Source of the DNA: Tubulanus polymorphus
Lineage: Eukaryota; Nemertea; Palaeonemertea; Tubulaniformes; Tubulanidae
DNA length: 64,000 nucleotides
NCBI RefSeq assembly: GCF_964204645.1
Contig: NC_134026.1
Coordinates: forward strand, 15,768,650-15,832,649
Direction of reading: 5' to 3'
Both the position numbers and the translations under genes were made by a program. Under the pieces are notes generated by a model that was not told the DNA's origin, made no database searches, and worked only from the letters and a program-made list of their open reading frames with translations. Shown piece by piece: positions 22,301 to 31,350 of this stretch; position 1 is the first letter of the stretch; every line of letters begins with the position of its first letter.

Positions 22301-23277
22301 ATTTTTTCTCTGTATCAAAATATGCCGTTGTAACCACCTGAGATAAACAATAGATATTTTTCCTAAATATATAGGCTAACCCATATGTTTCTTCGCTAAA
22401 TGCCTCTCAGAGATGCTCAGAAAGCTCTAAAATGATAGTAAAATTTTTTTTTAAAGTTGTCCTTCATGGCAGCCATATCGGTGGAATTATCAAGTGCGAA
22501 AGTAAATTTCTGATAGACTTTATCTGTGGAACTACCCCATTATAGCCCCAATTTTCAAGTCACACGTTATTTCAAGTGTGTAGAACGCTTACAATAAATT
22601 TAAGATGTCCACCATGGCTGCCATATATTGGAAGAGCGAAAAGACTAATTTTTGATGTTTCATCCATGAGTCAACCTAATTACACAAACTAAGTTTTTAA
22701 AGAAATCGCACATCATTTGATGTGTGTAGAGCGCTAACAAGAAATTCAAGATTACCACTGTGGCAGAAATATTTGAATAGCAAGAAAGCTTATTTTCAAA
22801 ATGAATGGATAGAAAATAGATGGATAGTAGAGAGTTAGATCTACTGGTTCAGTGAGATTTATATTTCTGTTATAATTGAACATTACATTTACATGCTGTT
22901 ACCAATTGGGTCTGATAGAAGCAAGATTTTTTTACATTTGCTGTCTGAAAAGGGGAAAAGTAATAACAATCAACATACAATAAGAGTTTCCTGACCGTCC
23001 AGAGAAAATCTGTATAATTATTCTGATTTTCCCAGAAAACCCTAATCATTAATTTTTGGAAACAGAAAAAAAATTGATTGCACTCACCCTCAAGACCAAC
23101 TGGACGTTCCAATTCTTGCCCTTGAACATCAATAGTCCATATTCTGCCTCCAGTTCTGCTAGTTGCTTCCAAAATTTTCACGTCAGTGCAACCTTGCCTT
23201 ATTAATAAGTCTGCAGCTGCCAGCCCAGCGATACCTCCCCCAATGATAATTACTTTTGGAGAAAAGTCAGTTGCCAT
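16200..23277 (-). CDS. Flavin-dependent polyamine oxidase (PAOX/SMOX-like), partial gene of three recognised exons
   Basis: FAD amine oxidase predicted to oxidise (acetyl)spermine or spermidine, giving a shorter polyamine, an aldehyde and H2O2. Exons at 23277-23088, 21618-20734 and 16329-16200 join in phases 1, 1 and 2 with GT-AG borders and give about 401 residues. Seen in order: GGGIAGL Rossmann loop, ILEATSRTGGRIWT (ribose-binding Glu plus RxGGR), GANWIHG with the His conserved in animal polyamine oxidases, PPGFERVIDVL, HVIVSISLGCLK, LPPNKILAIQRLEFG, and GWLSGKEAMYMESLSEEEV. No stop or frameshift interrupts the exons, so the gene looks functional. Family members are about 500-550 residues, so roughly 110 C-terminal residues, with the last FAD/substrate-binding part, must lie below 16200; I could not find them. 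The introns (1.5 and 4.4 kb) are full of repeats. PAOX versus spermine oxidase cannot be settled without the C-terminus. No other real host gene is visible nearby. Confidence 0.88.
16439..16480 (+). repeat. Possible 5' end fragment of a HINE-type repeat
   Basis: 'CTAGGGGTCTCCGGGTACGC' then ATGCC and CCACTTGC resembles the HINE start (CTAGGGGTCCAGGGACGCC), with insertions. It lies in the polyamine oxidase intron. Confidence 0.35.
16930..17220 (+). repeat. Intronic dispersed repeat, copy 1
   Basis: Matches 20175-20415 in the same orientation: TTTTTAAAAC(T/A)GATATTTTTGC, CAAAATTCA(G/A)CTTC, GATTTGTATGAATA, ATGCTCAGTTGCA, AAATTC(A/G)CTCCATT. About 75-80% similar by eye. Short open frames here are not conserved between copies. 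Confidence 0.65.
17478..17560. repeat. Short CAGCTG/GCTGCA run
   Basis: 'gctgcagctgcagctgcaga' at about 17515-17534 is a brief palindromic microsatellite in the intron. The overlapping Cys/Ser-rich minus-strand frame is a by-product. Confidence 0.5.
18640..18870 (+). repeat. Single copy of the arm sequence found in the palindrome at 26.1-26.9 kb
   Basis: Shares ATAGCATTTTTGGTCCAGG, TTTAAAGACA(A/T)ATAATTCA and GAACTATTCATTGGAAGT with 26098-26425 (inverted) and 26610-26862. Lies in the polyamine oxidase intron. Confidence 0.6.
20175..20426 (+). repeat. Intronic dispersed repeat, copy 2
   Basis: Direct partner of 16930-17220 in the same intron. It is followed without a gap by a HINE 3' fragment at 20427. 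Confidence 0.65.
20427..20662 (+). mobile_element. HINE-type repeat, 3' fragment
   Basis: Body (GTGCTGAATTTGGCGAACAA..GGCAGCCAGTCGGCCATCTT), 'ACTGGATTCCGTCTACGGAC', and terminal hairpin CCCCCTGGGACT/AGTCCCACGAGGG. No core monomers and no 5' end. Confidence 0.8.
20734..21618 (-). CDS. Polyamine oxidase large central exon
   Basis: 885 nt, acceptor cttcttttttag before 21618 and donor GTGAGT after 20734. It starts with the last two bases of a split codon and ends with the first base of the next. It encodes GANWIHG, the helical substrate domain and the returning FAD-domain strand (HVIVSISLGCLK). A HINE 3' fragment ends at 20662, only about 70 bp beyond the donor. Confidence 0.88.
21619..23087 (-). 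other. Polyamine oxidase intron between the first coding and central exons
   Basis: 1.47 kb between matched splice sites. A plus-strand ORF at 22102-22341 is not supported by any motif. I see no named repeat. Confidence 0.6.
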
Positions 23278-23320
23278 GACAGGAATGCTACTGAACTGTC
23301 GCTTACAGTTCTTATGATCT
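23088..23320 (-). CDS. Polyamine oxidase exon with start codon (FAD Rossmann motif)
   Basis: The exon opens at 23320 after a pyrimidine-rich acceptor (ttttatccattttag). It has about 43 nt of 5' UTR, then ATG at 23277-23275, and ends at 23088 before GTGAGT. I chose this ATG because MATDFSPK directly precedes the KVIIIGGGIAGL beta-alpha-beta motif, as is usual for the family, and no signal peptide is visible. An open frame continues upstream into the HINE repeat, but that is readthrough across the acceptor. The acceptor implies at least one untranslated 5' exon above 24.6 kb, so the HINE copy at 23355-24608 would be intronic. Confidence 0.85.
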
Positions 23321-23354
23321 CTAAAATGGATAAAAAGAAATAAGATTAAATGAA

Positions 23355-24608
23355 CTAGGGTCCAGGGACACCATGCCCACTTGGGAAGCGGTTCCAAATG
23401 CTCAACAATCTAACAATTTCAATATTCAACGCCCCCTGGTGACCATATACAAAAACCAATGACCTTGAAACTCACTACAATCATAGAACATGTCATGAAC
23501 TACAACTTTGCAATCGATCATGGTAACAAAATATGCCTAGGTACCAATATAATAAGGAAATACTAAGTTAGTCTACTATTCAACGCCCCCTGGTGACCAT
23601 ATACAAAAACCAATGACCTTGAAACTCACCACAATCATAGAACATGTCATGAACTACAACTTTGCAATCGATCATGGTAACAAAATATGCCTAGGTACCA
23701 ATATAATAAGGAAATACTAAGTTAGTCTACTATTCAACGCCCCCTGGTGACCATATAGGAAAAACAAATGTCCTTAAAACTCGCAACAATCATATGATGT
23801 CATGAGCTACAACTTTCCAATTCATTGTGGTTACAAAATATGCATAGGTACGAATATAATAAAGAAATGCGAAGATATTGTATTATTCAACGCCCCCTGG
23901 TGGCCATATACGAAATCCAATTACCTTGAAACTCACCACAGTCATAGAACACATTATGAGCTACAACTTTCTAATTGATTGTGGTAGCAAAATACGTTTA
24001 GGTATCAGTATAATGTGGAAAAACTTTTTCCCACTTATGAATGAGTACTGGTGACACCAAGATGGCTGCCAATTGCGTCATAATTGGCTGATGAAAAATA
24101 CCTGTCTCAGGTATAAAACATCCCTTTCCAAAGAATACCCATCACAAATTGCAATGAGAAATGGCATACCAGTAGGAAGCTACAGGACTCAGAGTTCGGG
24201 CCAAAATTAACATTTTTGGGCACTAAAAAGGTCATAGGACGGCCATCTTGAATCCGATCGACCCAACTTTTGTTATGCTGATGGGCCCTAGGGGGATTCA
24301 CATACATCCGAAAGATTAAGGTAATTGATTAAAGCGTCTTCAAAATTTCCCTCAAAAAGTTAAAAAATGTATAAAAAGTGCTGATTTTGGTGAACAACAA
24401 TGGCTGCCAGTCGGCCATCTTGATTCTGACAGGGCCAGTTTTTGGGTTGAAGATGTGTCTAGGGTAGATACATGTGTAACCCAAATATCAAGACGTAACC
24501 TTGAAGCGTCTTCAAAACTTCCCAAAATAACTGGATTCCGTCTACGCACGGACGACGGACGAAAAGTGAACGCAATAGATCGCTAGGACTAAAGTCCCAA
24601 GTGGGGCT
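23355..24608 (+). mobile_element. Pearl/HINE-type element, complete copy E, in the putative 5' intron of the polyamine oxidase gene
   Basis: Starts CTAGGGTCCAGGGACACC. Four core monomers have CTCF-like words at 23428, 23581, 23735 and 23888 (spacing 153, 154, 153), then the body, 'ACTGGATTCCGTCTACGCAC', an ACGG-type tract, and a terminal hairpin that is partly mutated (ATCGCTAGGACT/AGTCCCAAGTGGGGCT). It reads opposite to the gene. Monomers 1 and 2 are almost identical to each other, which suggests local monomer amplification. Confidence 0.8.
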
Positions 24609-24653
24609 CAAAATCGTGGTACATCTTTGAGGACAAATCGACCTGTATATAAT

Positions 24654-25308
24654 CAGGGATGAGAACGCCGCAGTAAAATCTGCGGGTTTTTTTTCTTGAG
24701 TTGCACACGCGAACCAGCTGACGGCAAAATTAAATTAGAAATTAAATGCGTTTTCCGAGCACTTAGAGCGATCTTGAACCCATGAATGACTATTCTATTT
24801 TGGAAGGTAATGGCTAGTTCCAATGTGGTACATCCTCATTCGATGACATTCAGCATCTCATGCATTACGGGTCAAGCCCTGAATTATTGCAGTAAAAATG
24901 CGCCCATGAATGCTCACTAAAAATCATCACCCAGTAGTGTATAATCTCTGAAGGCGTTCGCCACACACGCACAGCAACAGTAAGTAGGCCTATGTACATT
25001 ACTACTGTTGCCGCACGCGCGTGTCTGCAACCGATCGATAAAATACATACATACTCATCGTAGTACATATGTAGATACAAAATCACTGCGTTGCAGTGAA
25101 TATGCATTGAAATGCGATACTTTTACGTAACGATAAGTAAAACAGGCTCTGAACGCTTTTACGGTTTACCTGATTACCGATCGCGCCAGACCAATTGAAT
25201 GAGATGATCACCACCACCCCCATACTTTTACATCATTTTTGGACAATTTGGAAAATTGATATTTTTCAATACCGAAATCCGCGGATCCGCGGGGAATTCT
25301 CATCCCTG
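24654..25308. mobile_element. hAT-type MITE with CAGGGATGAGAA ends
   Basis: Ends CAGGGATGAGAAC and complement CAGGGATGAGAATTCC, followed on both sides by CCGC-rich hairpins (CCGCAGTAAAATCTGCGG; CCGCGGATCCGCGG). Flanked by ATATAAT at 24647-24653 and 25309-25315, a 7 bp direct repeat (hAT usually makes 8). 655 bp with no transposase ORF. Confidence 0.7.
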
Positions 25309-25665
25309 ATATAATAGAAATTGCCTGAAGTCAGTTGCTTTTTGTTTCGCAGAATAAACATTAACGCGCGCCTGCTGAAAGTCACGCGGAACCTCATTAA
25401 CATATTGAACTTTCTAGTTGTGTGCACGGCTGCGAGATGGCGTATCTGACAGGCAAAGGCAGTCTTCTAGGTTATATGGACATATAAATACGGACGATCT
25501 GGCAGGTTTTGACAAAGTGAGGACTTAGTGTATAATCACATTTCAGATAATTTACATTACATTAGAGGACTTGAAAACTGAGGACCCAGTCCATGTCCTC
25601 TGTATTACTACAGGTCCTCTATTTGTTGGTGTCCATAACAATCAAGTGCTCAGTACGTAATGAAG

Positions 25666-25734
25666 ACAGACAGACGGACGGACGAAAAGTGAACGCAATA
25701 GCCCGCTGGGACTAAAGTCCCAAGTGGGCTAAAA
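25666..25734 (+). mobile_element. HINE-type repeat, 3' terminal fragment
   Basis: Only the ACGG tract (GACAGACGGACGGACG), GAAAAGTGAACGCAATAG and the intact terminal hairpin CCCGCTGGGACT/AGTCCCAAGTGGG remain. Such end-only copies show where the 3' terminus lies. Confidence 0.75.
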
Positions 25735-26094
25735 AGGACTTAAATAGGAATACAATGGGCTCTTTAAAGTTTGCAAGTAGATATTGGTACCCATTAATAC
25801 TGTGAAATCAGCCTAATATATAAGTGCTGTATATTAAGTTTCACTCAAACTGGTATTGTATGACAGACAGGCCTTTCATCATGGGACATACGAAATTCTC
25901 AATCTAACCCTGACTGTTTTTTATTTGAAAAGTTAATTAAAACAGATAGGGCCTATATATTCCCCGAAATTGAAATGTATATTGTTGTATTCGTATTCGT
26001 TTTGCTATATATTTCCATGTTAAAACGAATTCATCAATTACCATCACTGATAATGTGAAGGTGCCAGCCACAGTAGTCAGTAACCTGTCTGTGG
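25735..26094. other. Unassigned AT-rich interval
   Basis: No ORF, repeat or motif that I can support. Confidence 0.4.
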
Positions 26095-26097
26095 TTT

Positions 26098-26862
26098 AGC
26101 CGATTTCGATAATCCAGGCATGATATGAAAGCTTATAGCTTCCTGCTTCTAACGAAACTAATCCCGTTAACTTCCAATGAATAGTTCGTGAATTATATGT
26201 CTTTGAACGTGAAATTAGGGCCGAAATCGCCTGGACTGAAAATGCTATGACGCCGGTTTCGAAATTTAAAACGATTTTGATGATCGAGGGCTTCAAATGC
26301 GCAAAACATTCTATATTTTCTAAATATTGCGGTTGTTTCGTTACGATCTTCCAACTTCGAAAACGCGAATTTTCCGATTTTACGTCAATTCATGCACTCG
26401 ACACGTGATCTCAATATGGCGTACTTGAACTAGCAATAGGTCCGCAATGAATTTTATTTCGTAACAATTAAATCAAATTATGTTTTATCTTATTTAAGTT
26501 AGAATAAACAAAATCAGGTTATAATAGATTCTGAATTTCATGTAAATATACACAGAAAATAAATTGGAAATAATCGGTTCGGCATTGCGCTAAGCATTGT
26601 GAGAGATGACAGGCGCCATTTTGAGATTGCGCATGGAGTTCGTGAATTGTTTGAAAAGCTGGAAGATCGTATGGATTAACAAAACAACCGCAATACTCAG
26701 AAAATATCAAATGTTTACCGCATTTGAAGCCCTCGATAAATCGACGAAAACTGGCGTCATAGCATTTTTCGGTCCAGGCAATTTCGGTCCAAATTTCGCG
26801 CTCAAAGACATATAATTCACATATAGCTTTCATATCATGCCTGGATTATCAAAATCGGATGA
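26098..26862. mobile_element. Palindromic (long inverted repeat) element
   Basis: Arms 26098-26425 and 26610-26862 are inverted copies: outermost CGATTTCGATAATCCAGGC at the left and the complement GCCTGGATTATCAAAATCG at the right, then AGCTTTCATATCATG, AAAGACATATAATTCA and GCGTCATAGCATTTT. A ~185 bp spacer separates them. A 69-codon frame on the right arm (26606-26815) ends in 'ALKDI', and the left arm retains a related 'TFKDI', so the arm may derive from a coding element. Unassigned family. Confidence 0.65.
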
Positions 26863-27069
26863 GAAATAACGAAAATAGTAAGTGACTGAAGTTGAGTAGT
26901 TTGTGAGCGTCGTTAGCCCACTTGTTATTCTATATATACCATAGATATTGGATTAACAGATTATCGTTTTTACATTACCTACTCTCTGATACGAGCCCCT
27001 GTGAGGCTACCCTGTGACAGGCTGTGGACGTGGTCTCACTCACCACATTGCTTCCTTTCCTTTCCTCGA

Positions 27070-27210
27070 TTTCAGACTTTTTTTAACTGACTTCGTGGCG
27101 AGACAGCCGTCACTTAGATTTTATTTCTTCATCAATTGCATAGGCCGGTAAAAGTGCAGATCCGAACCTCTCATGATTGACGCACTCTATCTATTGTTAA
27201 GCTATCTTTC
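27070..27210 (+). repeat. Inverted segment X, outer left part
   Basis: Matches the complement of 35211-35345: AAAAGTGCAGATCCG(A/C)ACCTCTC, TGATTGACGC, TTAAGCTATCTTTCT. Continues as 30668-30790 after the Merlin element that interrupts it. Confidence 0.65.
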
Positions 27211-27722
27211 TAGACAGAAAATCCTCCAAGGATTCCGATGGTCCACTTTATTTTATGATTTGACCATTGAAAAGTTGTTTTATAGGCAATTTTTCCGCCA
27301 AAAACCCTTCCTTTTTTCATCGGACCCCACTTTAAATCCGGTAATTCTAAAATCAAAACTCCTCCGCAATACTTGCTCAAACGATGTTTTGCGAGCAACA
27401 AAGACTGAAGAAAGTAAACCACTAAAATATGAAATAAAATTTTAATCATCACTAATAGAATATGTACATAATTACAATCAATAAGTAAATTAACAGTTAT
27501 GATGATGACTATTTAATCTGAATAACCGCCCGGTGGTGTCGCTGCACAAAATCATCAACAATAACATGGCAGCAGACATGAACTTATTGGAAATTCTACA
27601 AGAACGCGCCTGATTTCGCTATTGTGGAACTGTGGAGAATCAACGAATTAACGCAATTGCATTTTCGAATGCATTTTCCCTCGTCCAACGTCTCCGAATT
27701 ATAAATTCTGTAAAGTACAAAC

Positions 27723-28445
27723 TTAGAAGGGTCGACGAAGTACCCACATTCTTTTCAGTTTCCTCTTCGCATTTACCCACAGATTTTCTGCGTGATTAGT
27801 TGTTATTCCTGTATTGGGGTCCACGAAATGCAGATTATGGTTGACACAGCCATATTGGGTAGTTGTTGATATGCGTGCCAGCCAGTCTGTGTAAATTGTT
27901 GACCCATTGGCGACATCGGCCTCGATGATGGGGAGGAGGGTAGCCGCATACCTCCTTCACCCCGGACATTCAACAAGAAACAATCTCCGGTTTCGTTACA
28001 CACGCCACCAATCACCCATCTCTGAGGAACCTGTCGCACTTGGTGATTGGCGGCATGTCGCGCTCTGGCGATGTCTCGTCCAGATCAACATGGAGAACTG
28101 GTCCACCAATTACTGGAGGAATCCGCTCCAAAGCAGTTACGCATAGGTCTCTCAAAAAATTGTTCCAGTTGATGACCGTATGTTTAGAGATCCCGATCAT
28201 TGATTCTCATTGATTCTGTTGTTGCATTGCTCACATGACAATAAGTTTCTCAAGGGGCAGATGTGTCCCCTGAAAGAAGCTGCCATCTTAAAAACTCTTG
28301 GTTGAATGGTTCCGGTAGGCTGGGCAACGCCAGACATAACCACAGCTGCCTAGTCTCGATTTTGCACCCGAGTCACCGTTCGAGCACCGCACTGATGACA
28401 TCTCATTTCGCTTGCCAGCAGACCGTGGTTGTGGCACCACTGGAA
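27723..28445 (-). pseudogene. Merlin (ISXO2-like) transposase, frameshifted
   Basis: Minus strand, N to C: a Cys-rich start (ASEMRCHQCGARTV), GISKHTVINWNNFLRDLC (helix-turn-helix-like region), GGPVLHVDLDET with the first catalytic Asp, VPQRWVIGGVCNETGDCF, PIIEADVANGSTIYTDW with the second Asp, VNHNLHFVDPNTGITTNHAE (the conserved third-site region), and LWVNAKRKLKRMWV before the stop at 27725-27723. The order and spacing match the ISXO2-like DDE domain. At least three frame changes (near 28250, 28020 and 27955) and stops show it is dead. The hAT at 28465 sits immediately upstream of its N-terminus. Confidence 0.82.
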
Positions 28446-28464
28446 ACACCAGTGATACCATGTA

Positions 28465-30340
28465 CAGGGTTCATTGTGTCACTGCTGACAAAAATTCACT
28501 GCTATTCACTGCCAATGAAAAGTCAAATTCACTGCCATTTGGCTACCTAGTAAAGACATGTTATCAAAAGACTACGGATAGAGCCAAAACAATCAAACAC
28601 CCGCTGAAGAACCAAAAAGCACCAACTATATTCGCATAATACTTCATTTATTAAACATGAACTGCTTTTGATTGTCTTCTCATTATAAGGCTTAAAAAGC
28701 CAATTAAAATCTAAATGACAAAGCCATAAAAAGCAATAACAACCACTTTTCAGCAGTAAAATAATACATGTTCAATATACAAGAGAAATCCAACAATAAA
28801 TGAGCCAAAGATGAAAAGTTCTTGAATAGACGAGTATATGTCGAGGCATCAAGCGTACTAATGATGGCTAAAGTCTTAATGTTGCTCAATATGTACTAGT
28901 CTAATCAAGAACTTTTCATCTTATGCTCATAAAAACAACCAAAAAAAAACAATTGGATGTACATTTGCGATACTGGGACAACAACATGGTAGTGACAAGG
29001 TACTATGATTCAACTTAGAAAAAAATTAGAAATTAGAAATTAAATTAATAGCTAATTTAAACAAATCACGCACGTCCTCACAAGATTTGAAAGAAAAATT
29101 TCTTGTTACAGTCTTCAGAGTCCAAAGAATTTCAGCTTTTCTGACCGAGTCTTTTGAAACAAAATCATCAATAATGGTGCTGCTACTCCCGGTACTGGTT
29201 GTAGGCCTGTTATCGACAACAGACTGTACTCTAAAAAATAAAATAGAAAAATTATAACCAGTGATAAATAAATGGTCCTAAATAAATCAATTTTTGTTCA
29301 TTGACATTGTATTATAATTATCAATCAGCCTACCCGTACGTGACTGACAGTGATCTCCACAGGTTAGCCATGTAGTGAGTAGGTTACCACATGCACAATA
29401 CTTATTATAAAATTCTGACTTATTGCCGGATTGGGATTCGAAACCAAATAAAAAAATATATGGCAGTAGTCCATAGAAAACAGCAGGGTCAATGAAAGTT
29501 GATTTATATATAGCCTCACCTAACCCTAACCCTATTCTTTCACGCATGATGTGCGTATGTAGTCACATATGGGTAGCCACTTTAGTATAATTGAACGCAA
29601 ATGAAAACATTAATCATTATTTAGAAGAAACGGTCATTTCAAAAGCACACACTTACTTCCCACAGCGATTGTTGTTGAGATCGTTTTTGCCAAACATATC
29701 ATCTAATTTAACTGTTTGAGAGACTATCGAACCAACAGATAGGTGTAGGGTACTTTTCATGTGAGACTTCAAAGCTCCCAAACCACCGGCTGCAAGTTCG
29801 TTTGATTTCATGCAAATTCTACATCTAAACTTATGAATACAATTCGGAACACGTTCAATCCAGCTACGGTTCTCCGGATGATGAAGCCACGAATCTTGAA
29901 ATGTACATTTTCCCATGTTTCCACAGTGTAAAGGGTCAGAGATTTTTAAAAAATCCGAACGCAAACAACCGCCATTTGCAATTTTGTGAAACAGGTGCCT
30001 GGATCTGGTAGCCATGGCAACCATAAAAATGAAAACTCGTGAATAAAATTGAATTGAATTGGTTGGCACGTCGATGGTCACAACACCAATGAATAAAATG
30101 AAATTAAATTGCCTTCGGCATGACATTGTCGGTATATTTTTTTTTGTTCGAAACTCAACGAAATTTCTCGTGACATTTTAAAATTGCCAATCTCAGACAA
30201 AATTGAACACATTTCCGAATTCACTGCCCCCTTTCCCATTTCCACTGCCTTTCTAAAAAATTCACTGCTATTAACAGCCGTGAATAGATTGTTTTCAATT
30301 CGCTGCTATTCACTGCTTTCACTACCCGCGACGAACCCTG
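28465..30340 (-). mobile_element. hAT-like transposon, copy 2, internally deleted, with 6 bp duplication
   Basis: TIRs begin CAGGGTTC at both ends (28465; complement at 30340) with TTCACTGC words repeated inside both ends. Flanked by CATGTA at 28459-28464 and 30341-30346. Left ~240 bp match the hAT copy at 11412. It retains the first exon and the start of the second exon of the transposase; the rest is deleted, so the two copies in this window are complementary halves. Inserted in the Merlin element. Confidence 0.8.
29032..30126 (-). pseudogene. hAT-like transposase, N-terminal exons
   Basis: Exon 1 reads to 29657 (donor GTAAGT) and contains FQDSWLHHPE, then a zinc-finger-like C-x2-C-(n)-H-x5-H region (CRICMKSNELAAGGLGALKS, HMKSTLHL), as expected for the DNA-binding N-terminus. 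Exon 2 starts at 29230 after ttttttag and reads in phase into SVVDNRPTT, IIDDFVSKDSVRKAEILWTL and SCEDVRDLF, then stops near 29032. The true start is probably one of the Mets at or above GKCTFQDSW; the upstream part of the open frame looks like leader sequence. The catalytic core and C-terminus are deleted, so no active enzyme can be made. Confidence 0.75.
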
Positions 30341-30667
30341 CATGTATGAATCAGCTTCGGATCAGGTGTATCGGTGGTCACATGACTTTGACAGCTGTCA
30401 AAGTCATCTGAAAAGGGGCGTGTTTCAATTTCAAGTGACCTGGTTACCTTCCAAATATTGTTCAATAAAATTGTATTGAATTGATTGATATAGTCGTTTC
30501 AGCAAAGATAGCGGAGGAGCTTTCATTTAAGAATAACCTAATTCAAAATTATGTCCGATTAAAAAACCGAAGGATTTTGGCCGAAAAATTGCTTATAAAA
30601 CAACTTTCCGATGGTCAAATCATAAAATAAAGTGGACCGATGGATTCCTTGGAGGATTTTCTGTCTA

Positions 30668-30790
30668 CCGTCTGTCACACCTGCTCTCCGTGCGACATTT
30701 TGGTCTTTAATTTCGTTAATAATCAGTTTGTCTGTAAATATCATGCATCAATTTGTTCAGAAAGGAATTAGCATTCAGAAATAAATCATG
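30668..30790 (+). repeat. Inverted segment X, inner left part
   Basis: ACCTGCTCTCCGTGCGAC, ATTTCGTTAATAATC and CATCAATTTGTTCAG match the complement of 33075-33180. Confidence 0.65.
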
Positions 30791-30831
30791 AACTGGCATA
30801 GATTTGTTCGTGTTTTCATCTATCGGCGATA

Positions 30832-31003
30832 GTTTACCTAGCATACGCTCGCGTAATGCTGGAAAACAGTTTTTATGGCCCGTCACGTAGCGCCACCTAC
30901 TGTATTTTGATATGCTTATGAGCGGGTGATGACGTCACTGTAACGTTTCGGACAACCGCGGAGGGGATTTTTCAGCATTACGCGAGCGTATGCCGAGTAA
31001 ACT
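30832..31003. mobile_element. Short MITE with 33 bp inverted ends
   Basis: GTTTACC..GCATACGCTCGCG..TAATGCTGGAAAA at 30832 is inverted against TTTTCAGCATTACGCGAGCG at 30967. 172 bp, no ORF. Confidence 0.6.
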
Positions 31004-31004
31004 T

Positions 31005-31350
31005 CATCCTCCCTCAGGCAGGGATTCGAACCTGATGGCATCGCTACACTCAGCCACGGCACGACCCCCTGCCACACTAGACCGTGTGCGCAGGTAGGCC
31101 TACATGCGCAGCTTTGCCGCACGAAAACTTGCGGCACCAATCAGATTGCTCGTTGTATAATCGCTGAGGTAAATTTCAAAGAAGAACTATAAATGGGATA
31201 ACCCGGGCTAAAATAAAACGGAACATCTGATTGGCTGATAATGACATCATCTTAGCTGCGCGTGTAGCTGCGCACTCGGTCTAGTGTGGCAGGGTTTCGT
31301 ACCGTGGCATTCTCCATGCCATCAGGTTCAAATCCCTGCCAGGGAGGATG
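31005..31350. mobile_element. tRNA-like SINE palindrome, locus 2
   Basis: A minus-strand half at 31005-31195 (B-box complement GGATTCGAACC at 31022; A-like CTACACTCAGCCACGG at 31044) faces a plus-strand half at 31230-31350 (B-box GGTTCAAATCC at 31325). Both end in the same GAGG(A)TG tail, and the inner sequence TAGCTGCGC..GGTCTAGTGTGGCAGGG is shared. The same head-to-head design is seen at 8000-8290. The halves lack a full cloverleaf. Confidence 0.55.

Larger units (their letters stand above)
27211..30667 (-). mobile_element. Merlin-superfamily DNA transposon, decayed, interrupted by a hAT
   Basis: Terminal inverted repeats of about 120 bp: 27211-27340 (TAGACAGAAAATCCTCCAAG..) against 30545-30667. 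Without the nested hAT the element is about 1.6 kb. The internal minus-strand gene encodes an ISXO2/IS1595-type transposase, as is typical of Merlin. I could not find the 8-9 bp target duplication expected for Merlin, though right-hand flanking DNA continues the left-hand segment X, which supports the boundaries. Confidence 0.65.

Noticed and set aside
22102-22341. 79-codon plus-strand ORF in the polyamine oxidase intron
   Set aside because: Antisense, no motif, and no repeat or conservation evidence.
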